64,000 nt of DNA from JAKAWQ01 sp963745975 (GTDB lineage Bacteria > Pseudomonadota > Alphaproteobacteria > Acetobacterales > Acetobacteraceae): positions 434,001 to 498,000 of the forward strand of contig CAVUZJ010000009.1 of assembly GCA_963745975.1 (NCBI GenBank), in the 5' to 3' direction. Positions 52,345 through 61,030 of the stretch are shown in pieces. Both the position numbers and the translations under genes were made by a program. Below the pieces are notes generated by a model, which saw nothing but the letters and a program-made list of their open reading frames with translations, was not told the origin of the DNA and searched no databases. How positions within the stretch are numbered: the stretch's first letter is position 1; every line of letters begins with the position of its first letter.

Positions 52345-53169
52345 TCAGCGGAGGTTATCCGCGTCCGGGGGCCGATTATGCCGCGATCGATACGAGCATC
52401 AAAGGTCCGGCCGTCGGCGTCCGCGCCGAGGCGGGGGCCTGTTGGATGGTTGGGCCTCGCCCGGCCGCCCGGCCGCGCGGGCCGGAGGGGTTGAGAGCGG
52501 TCTTCCGGATCTGCAGTACTCGGCAGCCAGGTTCCGCTCGTCGCCGGCGTTTTGAGCGGTGGCTGCTTCCGCCTGCGGACCGTCAGGGATCACGCCGGCG
52601 CGACGCCGATGTATGATAAAGGACATTATCATATATAGTTGGCGGCCAACTGTGCCCCCGCCTTTGCAACTCTTTCGCAACTCGACGAGGCGGAAAACGC
52701 CGCCGCGGAGGCCGGTGGATGGAGCGCCGTCGTTCGGTCGGCACAACCACCCTGATCGCCTTGACGCCAGTCCATCGCATAGGCTTGCCTACCAGCGAGG
52801 AGGGGACTTTGCGGTCTTGACGACGTGCTTCGGCTCACGCGCGGCGGCGAGCTGCTGCATGACGCTCGGTGCGGCGGCCTCGGCTTGCCGCATAGGGGCA
52901 AAAAGCCAGCCTCTCAGCGCGACCCCGAATGGGTCTTTAAATCTCTGATGGCAAAGCGTATATAACGGACGGCAACGCACGAGTGGACCTGCTGCGGACG
53001 GTTTCCGTTGGCAGTGTGGAAAGCCAGTCGAGTGGAAGAACGTTTGTCTTGCGGCGTTCTTTCACGTGCGCACTCTGGTTAAACGTCAAATCGGGCTCGG
53101 CCGAGCTGGTTTGAGGTGGTCAGAATGCGAAAGTAGAAGTGTGGGTGATACGGGAAAATTACACCGTCA
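52345..53169. other. Region without a recognisable gene
   Basis: About 825 bp, less GC-rich toward the right. No frame gives a convincing protein. It holds two small adjacent palindromes: TATGATAA and TTATCATA around six bases (52612-52633), and GTTGG and CCAAC around three (52638-52650), which could be an operator-type site. Confidence 0.5.
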
Positions 53170-53923
53170 TCATCCGTGATGCTCTAAGAGCAAGCAGAGA
53201 TTAGCGGCGGCTCCGTAGGGAGCCGCCGCTTGCTGTGTCAGCGTCCCGCGTCGTTCGGCGCTATGTTGGCGTGGGTCGCGGCTCAGGAACAACCGCAGCA
53301 TCATGACAATTCGGGTAGTTGGAGTTAGTCCGCGTCGTTCGTATTCGCAGTCGTAGTGAAAAAGCGGATCAAATGGCCCTCCAAATCGTACGCGGGAGCC
53401 AACAAAACAGGAAGGGCGATGACCGTCGCCGACCACCCGCGCCATTCCATGCCGGTTGCGCCCAGGGCTCTTTGAACCACGGGTGGCCGATCGTCTTCGA
53501 AATATTGTCTGCGGTCGCTGATTAGGCCTTCCGCTGGTCTGATTGGGTGGCGGGCGAGCATCTCTCTTTCAGCAGCAACAAGCATCGCTCGCGGGTCAGC
53601 CCGATGCCAATCCCGCGAATAATCAGGCAATGTTCAGGCCCCACAATCTGCGAGCGAAAGTTTCGAACCGGAAGCAGCAGCGGCGTGAAGTTCCGGCCGC
53701 TCAGGGTGTCCCGGACAATTCGAACTCGGTCAGTCAAATCATCGATGACATCCACAACACGATTGACGAAGTGCACAAGATTACTGCGCCGTTCCGCCTT
53801 CGGCGCCTGATCGGGATAAAAGGGTTGAACGGGGGCGGTAAGAGCGAACGGAGAAAAGTTTCCGAACAAAGGCTGTCGTCGCGTTGCCAGCATAATCAAC
53901 ATAGGCAAGCAATACCGACGCAT
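53170..53923 (-). pseudogene. Decayed gene of unknown family
   Basis: Three overlapping minus-strand frames seem to be parts of one protein. The first has VVDVIDDLTDRVRIVRDTLS and NFTPLLLPVRNFRSQ. The second has PRAMLVAAEREMLARHPIRP with YFEDDR. The third has VRFGGPFDPLFHYDCEYE. Each stretch looks protein-like only over part of its frame, which suggests successive single-base indels. I do not recognise the family. Confidence 0.4.
53204..53229. terminator. Strong stem-loop
   Basis: An 11-bp perfect stem GCGGCGGCTCC / GGAGCCGCCGC with loop GTAG, enclosed by AGCAAG and CTTGCT. It lies at the 3' end of the decayed minus-strand gene and could be its terminator, though no long T-run follows. Confidence 0.45.
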
Positions 53924-54132
53924 CCTAGAGCATGGGGCACCATTTGAAGTCGGCGAGCAAGCTCGTTCAGGTACACGTCGCTGATGCCGGGGCGGTACCT
54001 GTATGGCAGTCGCGGCGGGAGCTTAATAGGCGGGTTGGCCGCGTCCCCCGTGAAGCAACTCGCCGGCCGACAGGCTAATTTCCTCAACAGCTACGTTAGG
54101 CAGACCAGCGATGCAGACAAAGATGATCACGG

Positions 54133-54821
54133 TCACCATACCGTGCAAGCTTTCAAAGCCTGAACAATATACGGGAGGGGAAGGCTCACTCGTCTGAGCT
54201 GCTCGCTATCAAGCGCCCTCAAGAGCACATCGAGCGCGGTCGGATGGGCACTACGGACGGCGTGTCGCTCGTCGATTAGGAAGAGCACGGATCGAGACCC
54301 TGATCCGTCAAGCACCAACGCTGTATACTGTTCGGCAATGTGCTGTGCATCCCTGACCGCGCCTGGCTGTGCCACATAATCGGCGGTGATCTCTCGAACC
54401 TCGCCGCCAGCCTCGCGCAATGACGTTTCGTCGTAGCTGAACCTCTGGGTGTCGAGATTGATGAAACGTCGCTCCCCATCCTTCAACGGTATGACGAAAG
54501 CAGCCCAGAAGCTGCGGTTGTATGCTCACCGGCAGCGCGGACCTCGGGGCTGCCTCTGCGTCTCGAGCGACGTAGAGGATGTTGCGATGCTCACCCGTTG
54601 CCAGGATACGTGAAACCGAGCTCGTCTTTGATGAATTGCCCGAGTTTTCGACCCGACAGGCGCTCCAGTAGCGTCCTGTCTGCGCCAAGATCATTCCCCA
54701 GTTGAGACAGATAGTAGGCGGCATCGCCACCGGCAAACCGCTCTTCAACAAGACTAACTATCCGTTGCTTAATCGGCTTAGTTCACCGGCTTCTTCTTGA
54801 GTGAACTTCGCCTTGCGTCAT
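54133..54821 (-). pseudogene. Decayed gene of unknown family
   Basis: A coherent protein can be read on the minus strand only by changing frame several times: KFTQEEAGELSRL, then RIVSLVEERFAGGDAAYYLS, NDLGADRTLLERLSGRKLGQ, DELGFTYPGNG, then HRNILYVARDAEAAPRS, and finally FVIPLKDGERRFINLDTQRF with SVLFLIDERHAVRSAHPTAL. Each segment is open and protein-like. I recognise no family. At least three indels separate them. Confidence 0.5.
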
Positions 54822-55128
54822 CCGGTATGCTTCCCAAGGAGTTGCGGTCGTTTGTGGCGTCAAGAACTTTCTTCGGTGGTCTTAGCAGCGACGTCTCACC
54901 GGCGCTGCCGGTGAGCTAGGTCTCCGCAATGGGTGCGCGCGGAGGGCCTCATCCGTCAGTTTTGGCTTACGACAAGACGAAGGGAATGCCTATGAGTTCC
55001 TCAAGATAATCTGCCTCAATATAGCAGGGCTATGTTGTCATCTCTTCACGCCGCCGCAGCGTTCGCCTGTTCCGATACGTGGAGGCAAAGGCTCCTGGCA
55101 CGACTATCCTTGTCAAATTGGAGCTTTG
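54822..55128. other. Short region without a gene
   Basis: Roughly 300 bp with no supported gene. It contains a perfect 9-bp hairpin, CTCACCGGC / GCCGGTGAG with loop GCT, at 54895-54915. Confidence 0.4.
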
Positions 55129-55674
55129 TCATACCGCCAGCCTCGAAATCGTGCTGTGACTGACGTTGTAGCTGCGGGCGATCTCCCGCACGGCTCGCCC
55201 GCTCTCGCGCCGCTTAAGCGCTTCCTTCTTCTGGTGCGGCGTCAGCTTCGGCTTGCGGCCGAGCTTCACGCCGTTCGCCTTGGCGCGGGCGCGGCCTTCG
55301 CCCGTGCGCGCGCGGATCAGCTCGCGCTCGAACTCCGCCAGCCCGCCGAGCACGGTCAGCATCAGCCGGCCGTGCGGCGGTCGTGGTGTCGGCCCAGGCG
55401 TCGCCAAGGGACCGGAAGCCGGCCTGCGGTCGGCGATCGCGGCGAGGGTGTTCAACAGGTCCCGGGTCGAGCGGGCCAGGCGGTCGAGCCTGGTCACCAT
55501 CAGCACGTCGCCGGCGTCGAGCTGGTCGAGCGCGCGGCGGAGCTGGCTGCGGTCGGTCTTGGCTCCGCTCGCCATCTCGCGGAACACCTTCTTGCATCCG
55601 GCCTTGGTCAGTTGGCGCACCTGGGCGTCAACGCTCTGGCCGTCGGTCGATACTCGCGCATAGCCGTATTTCAT
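55129..55674 (-). CDS. Serine recombinase (Tn3-type resolvase) with an internal frame-shifted segment
   Basis: 181 residues. N-terminal catalytic domain: YARVSTDGQSVDAQVRQL with the nucleophilic Ser, FREMASGAKTDRSQLRRALD, and TRLDRLARSTRDLLNTLAAI. LAEFERELIRARTGEGRARA and a C-terminal helix-turn-helix (AVREIARSYNVSHSTISRL) complete it. Residues about 84-101 read RPASGPLATPGPTPRPP, unlike any resolvase. The overlapping frame of the same DNA gives QAGFRSLGDAWADTTT, the expected sequence. One lost base and one gained base about 55 bp apart explain this. Whether the protein still works is doubtful. Confidence 0.85.
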   Translation of the reverse strand: MKYGYARVSTDGQSVDAQVRQLTKAGCKKVFREMASGAKTDRSQLRRALDQLDAGDVLMVTRLDRLARSTRDLLNTLAAIADRRPASGPLATPGPTPRPPHGRLMLTVLGGLAEFERELIRARTGEGRARAKANGVKLGRKPKLTPHQKKEALKRRESGRAVREIARSYNVSHSTISRLAV

Positions 55675-55682
55675 GCCGATGA

Positions 55683-55707
55683 TTATGCACCGGATTTATG
55701 CACCGGA
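55683..55707. repeat. 13-bp tandem repeat upstream of the resolvase gene
   Basis: TTATGCACCGGA occurs twice in direct orientation (55683-55694 and 55696-55707), starting 9 bp before the resolvase ATG. It may be a recombinase-binding or promoter site. Confidence 0.5.
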
Positions 55708-55842
55708 AAAGCCCCTTTTTCAACGGCCTAGATTTGGTGCGAAATTCTTGAATTGTGCAAAGGGCTCGCCCCGACGTCCGTGCTCATTGACGCCTGCCGC
55801 CGTCAAGGCCACGTTTTGGGAAGCCAACTCGCTGAAAGCGCC

Positions 55843-56336
55843 ATGTCTGTAATTATCCGCGAAATGCGCCCGGAGAATTCGAGGGCTTTCCTAGAGGTCC
55901 ATCACGCTGCTGCCCGAGGCATCGCCGGAAAGGATTACCCACCTGCCGTACTCGAAGCGTGGGCACCAATGCCGATCACCGACACGCACGTCAAGGTGTG
56001 CTATCGAACCCCGATAACGAATATCGGCTGATTGCCGAGATCGACGGGCGTGTCGTTGGTATCGGCGCGCTCGTCCCCGAAATTGCTGAACTCCGAGCCT
56101 GCTACGTCGCGCCGGATGCGAGCCGCAAGGGCATTGGAACACTACTCGTGCAAAAAATTGAACAGGTCGCCCGTGAGCACGGGCTAAAGACGCTCGATCT
56201 GGATGCCACCGTCACAGCGGAGCCATTCTACGCTGCGCACGGCTACAGCGTCCGCGAGCGTGGTGAGCTTATCCTTCGTGGCCAACGCATGGCGTGCGTG
56301 AAAATGCATAAGGTTCTTGCGTTGCGGAATTCTTGA
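55843..56336 (+). pseudogene. Frameshifted GNAT-family acetyltransferase
   Basis: Frame 1 from ATG 55843 gives SVIIREMRPENSRAFLEVHH and PPAVLEAWAPMPITDTHVK, the N-terminal strand and helix of a GNAT enzyme. At about 56000 the sense moves to another frame: VLSNPDNEYRLIAEIDGRVV, then LRACYVAPDASRKGIGTLLV (acetyl-CoA loop, R-x-x-G-I-G) and FYAAHGYSVRERGEL. The combined 494 bp is one base short of a multiple of three. A single indel separates the halves. Confidence 0.7.
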
Positions 56337-56475
56337 TTTTTGCAACAAGCCCGCCGGCACTGATTTGAGCAATTCAAGGCGGTTCCGCGGGTTCCCGGGG
56401 CGTTGATCTTCCCGGCGGGCGGCTCCCTTTTGCGGCGGGGCGGTTCGCTCGTTGAGAGCGGTCGCGCCCCTGACT

Positions 56476-56519
56476 GGAATCGGGGCACCCCGCGAACTCG
56501 TTCGCGGGGACCCCGGCGC
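56476..56519. repeat. 44-bp palindromic repeat, copy 2
   Basis: Identical to 46385-46428, containing CCCCGCGAACTCGTTCGCGGGG. Here the flanks are different, with CCCCTG and CAGGGG as possible outer arms. A separate hairpin, GAGCGTGTTCA / TGAACACGCTC, follows at about 56564-56592. Confidence 0.85.
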
Positions 56520-56618
56520 GAAGCGATCCAGGGGTGCCTTAATCCGCTCGGAAGAACAACTCAGAGCGTGTTCAGTCAGGGTGAACACGCTCTCAAAGGG
56601 GCGCGGATCGCGCCCGGC

Positions 56619-56946
56619 TCAGCGTGTCAGCGTGATGTGGCAAGCTCGGTGGAACGCCCCGGATAAGCTCGCCGCAGTCCAGACCTGCTCGCCTGTCAGG
56701 AGCGCGCGGCCGTCGGGTTTTCGTTCCCGATAAGTCGCCGTATAGCTGTATCCCTTTCCCGCCGCGCCACCCTGCAGGGTGATGTGACCTACGGCCGGCC
56801 AAGATGCCCGTCCCGCTCTCCGTCGCCCCGGAGAGTGATGCCAGGTCGGCTTTGTGCACGGGCCGGGAATAGGTGAGCCGGGATTCGTTCGTGCTCACCT
56901 CGAATAGGCCGGTGAGCGGCTTGGTGGTCAGGCCCGGAACGGGCAC
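56619..56946 (-). pseudogene. Coding remnant, unknown
   Basis: Minus-strand reading gives LTGLFEVSTNESRLTYSRPV and ADLASLSGATESGTGILAG in one frame, then VWTAASLSGAFHRACHITLT preceded by GYSYTATYRERKPDGRALL in another, ending in a stop at 56619. One indel near 56800 would join them. No family recognised. Confidence 0.35.
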
Positions 56947-57061
56947 GCATTAAATCTGCCCGTGCCAGGTCTGCGCCGCCGCGAGGTTGGGCAACGACGC
57001 CGTGGCGAAGATAGCCGGAAAAGCCGTGTCTAGGCCTGGCACCCAACTCGGGATCCCCCTG

Positions 57062-57313
57062 TCATTGATCGGCCTCGGTGTCGCATCGGGAGTAGACGAT
57101 GATTGCCCGCGGCGCGTAAGCATCGGCCTCGAGTTGGTCGTGCGCTTTGCGTAGCGGCGCCCGGTCGGTCTTCGCGCCGTTCACCGTCTCTCGGAAAACC
57201 TGACGCGGCCCGGCGGCGCGAAGGGCCCGCGGGGGATCGGGCGCTCGGGGCTCCTCGTCGTGGGCGGCTACGTTCTGCGGGCCGGTCGAAACGCGGACGC
57301 TGCTGCCCCCCAC
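57062..57313 (-). pseudogene. Truncated serine recombinase remnant
   Basis: 83 codons retaining VRVSTGPQNVAA and VFRETVNGAKTDRAPLRKAH with DQLEAD, clearly the N-terminal catalytic part of a Tn3-type resolvase, but disrupted in between and lacking the rest. A different copy from the 55.1-kb gene (FRETVNGAKTDR against FREMASGAKTDR). Confidence 0.7.
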
Positions 57314-57314
57314 A

Positions 57315-57672
57315 TTACGATGTGCCGCCGAAGGCGGCCAGTTCAGCCAGGATTACGGCTTTCAGAGGCGGCAGGTGATGCTTGACCGTGTCCCAGACCC
57401 GCCGCGCCGCAACATCTTCGTATTCGTGCCGATAGATATTTCCCGATGCCGCCATGTCCCGCCATGCGATGGCGGAATGCCGCGCTTTCAGATCGTCCGG
57501 CAAGTGTCGCGACGCCTCCGAGATGATCTCGAGGCAGCATGTAACCGCATAGAGCCGTAGGAGATCGTCCTTGAACGCTTCGTAAGTCGTGCCTGTCACG
57601 AAGTTTTCGGCGAGGGCTATGATGCTGCATGTCGGCAAGCCGGCGCGCGGCCTTCCGAGGGTCAAAAGGCAT
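57315..57672 (-). pseudogene. HepT-like (HEPN/DUF86) protein gene with a frameshift
   Basis: The C-terminal 100 residues are a clear DUF86 protein: FVTGTTYEAFKDDLLRLYAV, CCLEIISEASRHLPDDLKAR, and the RNase-type motif near NIYRHEYEDVAARRVWDTVK. The natural start is the ATG at 57672, which overlaps the stop of the MntA-like gene and gives MPFDPRKAARRLADM, but that frame is lost after about 15 codons. The interval is 358 bp, one more than a multiple of three. A TTG in the second frame could give a shortened protein. HepT toxins pair with MntA antitoxins that adenylylate them. Confidence 0.7.
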
Positions 57673-57958
57673 AAACCGCGTCGGCGGTCGCCGCCGGGGC
57701 CACATAAGGCTTGAGCGCTTCGCGATCCACGACATCGACCGGGCCGTCGAACAGCCCGGCGATGTATTCTTTCAACCCTGCGTAGTCCCACACCCCGACG
57801 TGAGCCTCCGGGTCGATCTCAATCAGGATGTCAGCGTCGCTCTCAGGACGAGCATCCCCCCGTGCGCGCGATCCGAACAAAGCGGCATGGATCACACCGC
57901 GCGCGCGCAGCGCTGGCTCGTTCTCCCGCAGCCTGGCGATGATGTCCTCACGATCCAT
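57662..57958 (-). CDS. MntA-like minimal nucleotidyltransferase (antitoxin)
   Basis: 98-residue nucleotidyltransferase-fold protein. Motif IHAALFGSRARGDARPESDA followed by DILIEID holds the GSxAxG...DxD active-site pattern. The rest (GLKEYIAGLFDGPVDVVDRE) matches MNT proteins. In known MntA/HepT pairs this protein adds AMP to the tyrosine of the HEPN RNase and neutralises it. Its stop overlaps the ATG of the frameshifted hepT-like gene. Confidence 0.85.
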   Translation of the reverse strand: MDREDIIARLRENEPALRARGVIHAALFGSRARGDARPESDADILIEIDPEAHVGVWDYAGLKEYIAGLFDGPVDVVDREALKPYVAPAATADAVYAF

Positions 57959-58248
57959 GGCTTCTCCCTTGGCCCACCGGGCGGCTTTCGGCCAAGAACA
58001 ATGATACGCCGGAGGTCCGTCCCAGAAAAGTCCAGTCGGCTCAATGTGTTGCGTTTGGAGCGCAAACATTGGGGGCTCGTTGGAGAGGGCGGCGGCGGGC
58101 GTCCGCGCCCTCCGATAGGTGGGTGGGCATTCGCCCCACCTCACCCTGCCCTCTCCGCCCCTCTTTACCCCTTTGGGGGGCGGAGAGGGAAAAAGGGGAG
58201 CCTTCTCTGGGGGCCAGGAGCTTAGTGCGGCGGGGCGGAGCCGAGGCG
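57959..58248. repeat. Intergenic region with a GC-rich hairpin
   Basis: No gene. An 11-bp perfect stem CTCTCCGCCCC / GGGGCGGAGAG with a 15-base loop lies at 58151-58187, within TCACCCTGCCCTCTCCGCCC, the look of a dispersed alphaproteobacterial intergenic repeat. It follows the end of the phospholipase D gene and may also terminate it. Confidence 0.5.
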
Positions 58249-59616
58249 CTATCTTCCGTAATCGCCTGGCGCCAGGCGGAAGGCGTTGCCCTGGCAATGT
58301 GGTTGGCCGGCGGAATGGTTTTTGCCGTTCGCGTCGGCGAGGGCGCGGAAGAGCCGAAGAGCAGAACGATCGTCGAGGCCGGAGGTATCCTGGCCGAGAT
58401 GCTCGGCGAGGAGCTCGCAGCGCAGCGCGCGGGTGAGTTCGGCGTCCCAGATCGAGGCGTTCAGCTCCGTGTTCCCGGTGAGCGAGTTGGCGTGCAGGTT
58501 GCACGAGCCGATCGTCGCCCAGGCATCGTCCACCAGCATGGTTTTCGCGTGGACGTAGACGGCGCGGCGCGCTCCCCCTTCTGAATGGATGAGGCCGGCG
58601 AGGGTGAAGTTGTCGTAGCGGGCGAGCGATTCGACGGCGGCGCGTAGGGGATCGCGGACTGGCGCCTCCGGCTCGGCCGGAACGAGCAGCACGACCTCCA
58701 CGCCGCGGCGAAGCGCGGAGTCGAGCTTACGAGCGATGGATGGAATCGGCAGGGCCTGGTTCTCGATATAGATGGAGGAGCGCGCCGCGTCGATCGCGCG
58801 CTCGTACTGCTCGAGGCAGGATCCTTCGCCCGCGGAAATGTCGTGGCGGGAGGCGTCGGGTGCGGCCGTGCTGTCGGTATAGCGGCCGGGATGCACGCTG
58901 CGCTGGATCTGCACGAGGCTCGTGCCGCGGGGCGCGGAGGCGCAGGTGGGGAAGGCGAGCGCGGACGTGCCGTGCGGACCCCAGACGCCGTCCGGCTTTT
59001 CCCGCTCGCTTGCTTCGTTCCAGCGCTGGACGAAATTGTGGTGCACGTCGGTCGCGGAGGGACCCGCGACCTCGACATAGAGATCGTGCCGTCCGCCGTC
59101 GCGGTGGCCGGGCGAGCCCAAGGCCATCGCCGTCAGGTTTATGCCGCCGATGAAGGCGGTCTCGCCGGGCTGGCCTGCGTCGATAAGCCAGCTCTTCTGG
59201 TGCTGGCAGAAGGCGGCATGCGCTTGGTCCCAGCGGATGCTGAATCGCGCGCCGCGATCGCGGAGGAGTGCGAGGTCGGCCCCGGTGCCCGCGAAAGTGC
59301 GGCCGTAATGGGCGCTCTCGGCGTTCGGGCGCCAGAAAAGCGCGCGCACGTCGAGCCCGCGCGCCGCGGCGCGATCGAGCACGTCGAAGAGCGTGCCGGC
59401 ATTGTCCGGGAAGCGGAAATCGTCCGCGTAGAAAGTGACGGTGAGCCAGACGCTGTGGCGGGCGACGGCGATCGCGGCGGCGATGCGGCGGAACGCGGGC
59501 ACGCCGTCGATCAGCGGGCGCACGAAATTGCCGGGCCGCGCGGGATAGGCGCCGGAGAGGGCGGCGGGCACGCGACGATGGTGGTAGGGCGGCGCGGCGT
59601 CGGGGAGAACGGCCAT
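58249..59616 (-). CDS. Phospholipase D-family protein
   Basis: 455 residues with two HKD motifs: HQKSWLIDAGQPGETAFIGG and HAKTMLVDDAWATIGSCNL (HxKxxxxD), spaced as in PLD and cardiolipin synthase. No membrane segments at the N-terminus, so it resembles soluble eukaryotic-like PLD proteins rather than integral cardiolipin synthases. The ATG at 59616 comes one base after the stop of a small upstream reading frame. With the phosphatase gene upstream it could form a small operon for phospholipid turnover (inferred). Confidence 0.88.
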   Translation of the reverse strand: MAVLPDAAPPYHHRRVPAALSGAYPARPGNFVRPLIDGVPAFRRIAAAIAVARHSVWLTVTFYADDFRFPDNAGTLFDVLDRAAARGLDVRALFWRPNAESAHYGRTFAGTGADLALLRDRGARFSIRWDQAHAAFCQHQKSWLIDAGQPGETAFIGGINLTAMALGSPGHRDGGRHDLYVEVAGPSATDVHHNFVQRWNEASEREKPDGVWGPHGTSALAFPTCASAPRGTSLVQIQRSVHPGRYTDSTAAPDASRHDISAGEGSCLEQYERAIDAARSSIYIENQALPIPSIARKLDSALRRGVEVVLLVPAEPEAPVRDPLRAAVESLARYDNFTLAGLIHSEGGARRAVYVHAKTMLVDDAWATIGSCNLHANSLTGNTELNASIWDAELTRALRCELLAEHLGQDTSGLDDRSALRLFRALADANGKNHSAGQPHCQGNAFRLAPGDYGR

Positions 59617-59617
59617 T

Positions 59618-59842
59618 TCAGGGCTCACGGAGCCGCATGGCGGCCCAGCGATCGATCGCACGCCGATTTCCGCAGGCAAGCCGTATTGCCGCAATTCGGT
59701 CGATAGGGAAGAGCTTCAGCGGCTTTTGCTCCTCGCTCAGGCAACTCTTCGGCGATTTCGCGCGCCCGACACATTTCGGGCATTTCTCCCGGTTCGAGCG
59801 GGCCGCCGGCAGCACGCCCTTGACCGAGATCGGGAATTCCAT
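59618..59842 (-). CDS. Small lysine/cysteine-containing protein, unknown
   Basis: 74 residues from ATG 59842: MEFPISVKGVLPAARS, then CPKCVGRAKSPKSC (three Cys, possible metal site) and IDRIAAIRLACGNRRAIDR. Its stop is one base before the PLD start and its ATG lies 8 bp after the phosphatase stop, so spacing supports a real gene. No family recognised. Ribosome-binding site weak. Confidence 0.45.
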   Translation of the reverse strand: MEFPISVKGVLPAARSNREKCPKCVGRAKSPKSCLSEEQKPLKLFPIDRIAAIRLACGNRRAIDRWAAMRLREP

Positions 59843-59849
59843 GCCGATG

Positions 59850-60434
59850 TCAGCGCTCTCCGGCGGCGGCGAGGGCCGCTTCGATCTCCCGCCCGCGGCC
59901 TCCCGAGCGGAACTGCTCCATGAGGTGCGGCTTGTCGCCGATCTGCCGGCGGTAGACGCGGTGCGCCGCGGCGATGAGCGCGCCGTCGCGGGCGAGCGCG
60001 CGATCGCCGAGCTCGACGATGCGGAGATTGGGCCAGATCTGCGGGCGCATGAGAAGAATCTCAGCGAAGATCGCATCGCCGGACCGCTCCGGCATCGCCT
60101 CCGCCATCAGGAGCGCCATCGCGGCGGACGAGCGCGAGATGCCGGCGTGGCAATGCACGAGCAGATGCCGCTCTGTCGCGGGTGCGCGGCCGAGGGCGCG
60201 GCCGAAGGCGAGCAGCCGCTCGATATCCGCCGGCTCGGGCGGTATCGTTCCGGGCCCCTCCAGGATCACGTCGTGGAAGCGGAGCTCGAGCCTCTCATGC
60301 GGGCCGAAGTGCCCGAATATCTCGGGCACGGGCCACTCCGGATCGAGGATGGAGAGCACGTGGCTCACGCGCGCCTCCCGGTGTTCGGCAAGCTCGTCGA
60401 GGCCGCAGAGAGTGGCGCGGAAGGGCAGTTCCAT
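59850..60434 (-). CDS. Tyrosine/dual-specificity protein phosphatase-like protein
   Basis: 194 residues with the P-loop HCHAGISRSSAAMALLMAE (HCxxGxxRS), the catalytic cysteine and arginine, plus ARVSHVLSILDPEWPVPE and the Asp region FHDVILEG. Family members dephosphorylate phosphoproteins or phospholipids. Gene start at ATG 60434; an upstream start at 60500 is possible. It lies divergently from the Nudix gene, with about 116 bp between. Confidence 0.88.
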   Translation of the reverse strand: MELPFRATLCGLDELAEHREARVSHVLSILDPEWPVPEIFGHFGPHERLELRFHDVILEGPGTIPPEPADIERLLAFGRALGRAPATERHLLVHCHAGISRSSAAMALLMAEAMPERSGDAIFAEILLMRPQIWPNLRIVELGDRALARDGALIAAAHRVYRRQIGDKPHLMEQFRSGGRGREIEAALAAAGER

Positions 60435-60550
60435 GGTCGCTCCGCGAACGCGCGAGAGGGGGCGGCCGACAGTATGGGCGATGGCACGGCGCGCCGCCAC
60501 CGCGCGGAACCCCCTCCCATGCGTCGGCGAAGCCGGGTAGAGGTCGGCCG

Positions 60551-61030
60551 ATGTCGGACATCGGACGGGCCCTTGTCGATTTCGCCTGGCGGATGGCGTA
60601 CCGCGCGGGCTTCCCGCTCGCCCGCATGTGGTGGCGGCTCACGCGCGCACGCCACGAGGGCGCGCTCGTCGCGGTGCATGTCGGGCAGGCGCTGCTGCTG
60701 CTGCGTTCGTCCTATCGGGAGCGATGGAACTTGCCGGGCGGCAGCGTGAGAAAGGGCGAGACGCCGGAGGTCGCGGCGCGGCGCGAGCTCGCCGAGGAGA
60801 TCGGGCTCGCGGTTGCCTCGCTGAGCCCCGCTTGCGTCGTCTGCGGATTGTGGGAGGGGCGGCGCGACCGGGTGCACATCTTCGAGGCGCGCCTCGATGG
60901 GCTCCCCGGGCTCCGGCTCGACAACCGCGAGATCGTGGGCGCGCGCCTCGCAGGGCCGGCCGAGGTGCGCGCGATGCGGGTGACCGGGCCGGTCGCTGCC
61001 TATCTCGAAAGGAGGCCGCTGCCCGGCTGA
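60551..61030 (+). CDS. Nudix hydrolase
   Basis: 159 residues. Nudix box GSVRKGETPEVAARRELAEE with the following IGLAV fits Gx5Ex7REUxEExGU. The N-terminal 45 residues are an extension (WRMAYRAGFPLARMWWRLTR). Substrate not predictable. Its 3' end overlaps the 3' end of the convergent FUSC gene by 31 bp. Confidence 0.9.
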   Translation: MSDIGRALVDFAWRMAYRAGFPLARMWWRLTRARHEGALVAVHVGQALLLLRSSYRERWNLPGGSVRKGETPEVAARRELAEEIGLAVASLSPACVVCGLWEGRRDRVHIFEARLDGLPGLRLDNREIVGARLAGPAEVRAMRVTGPVAAYLERRPLPG

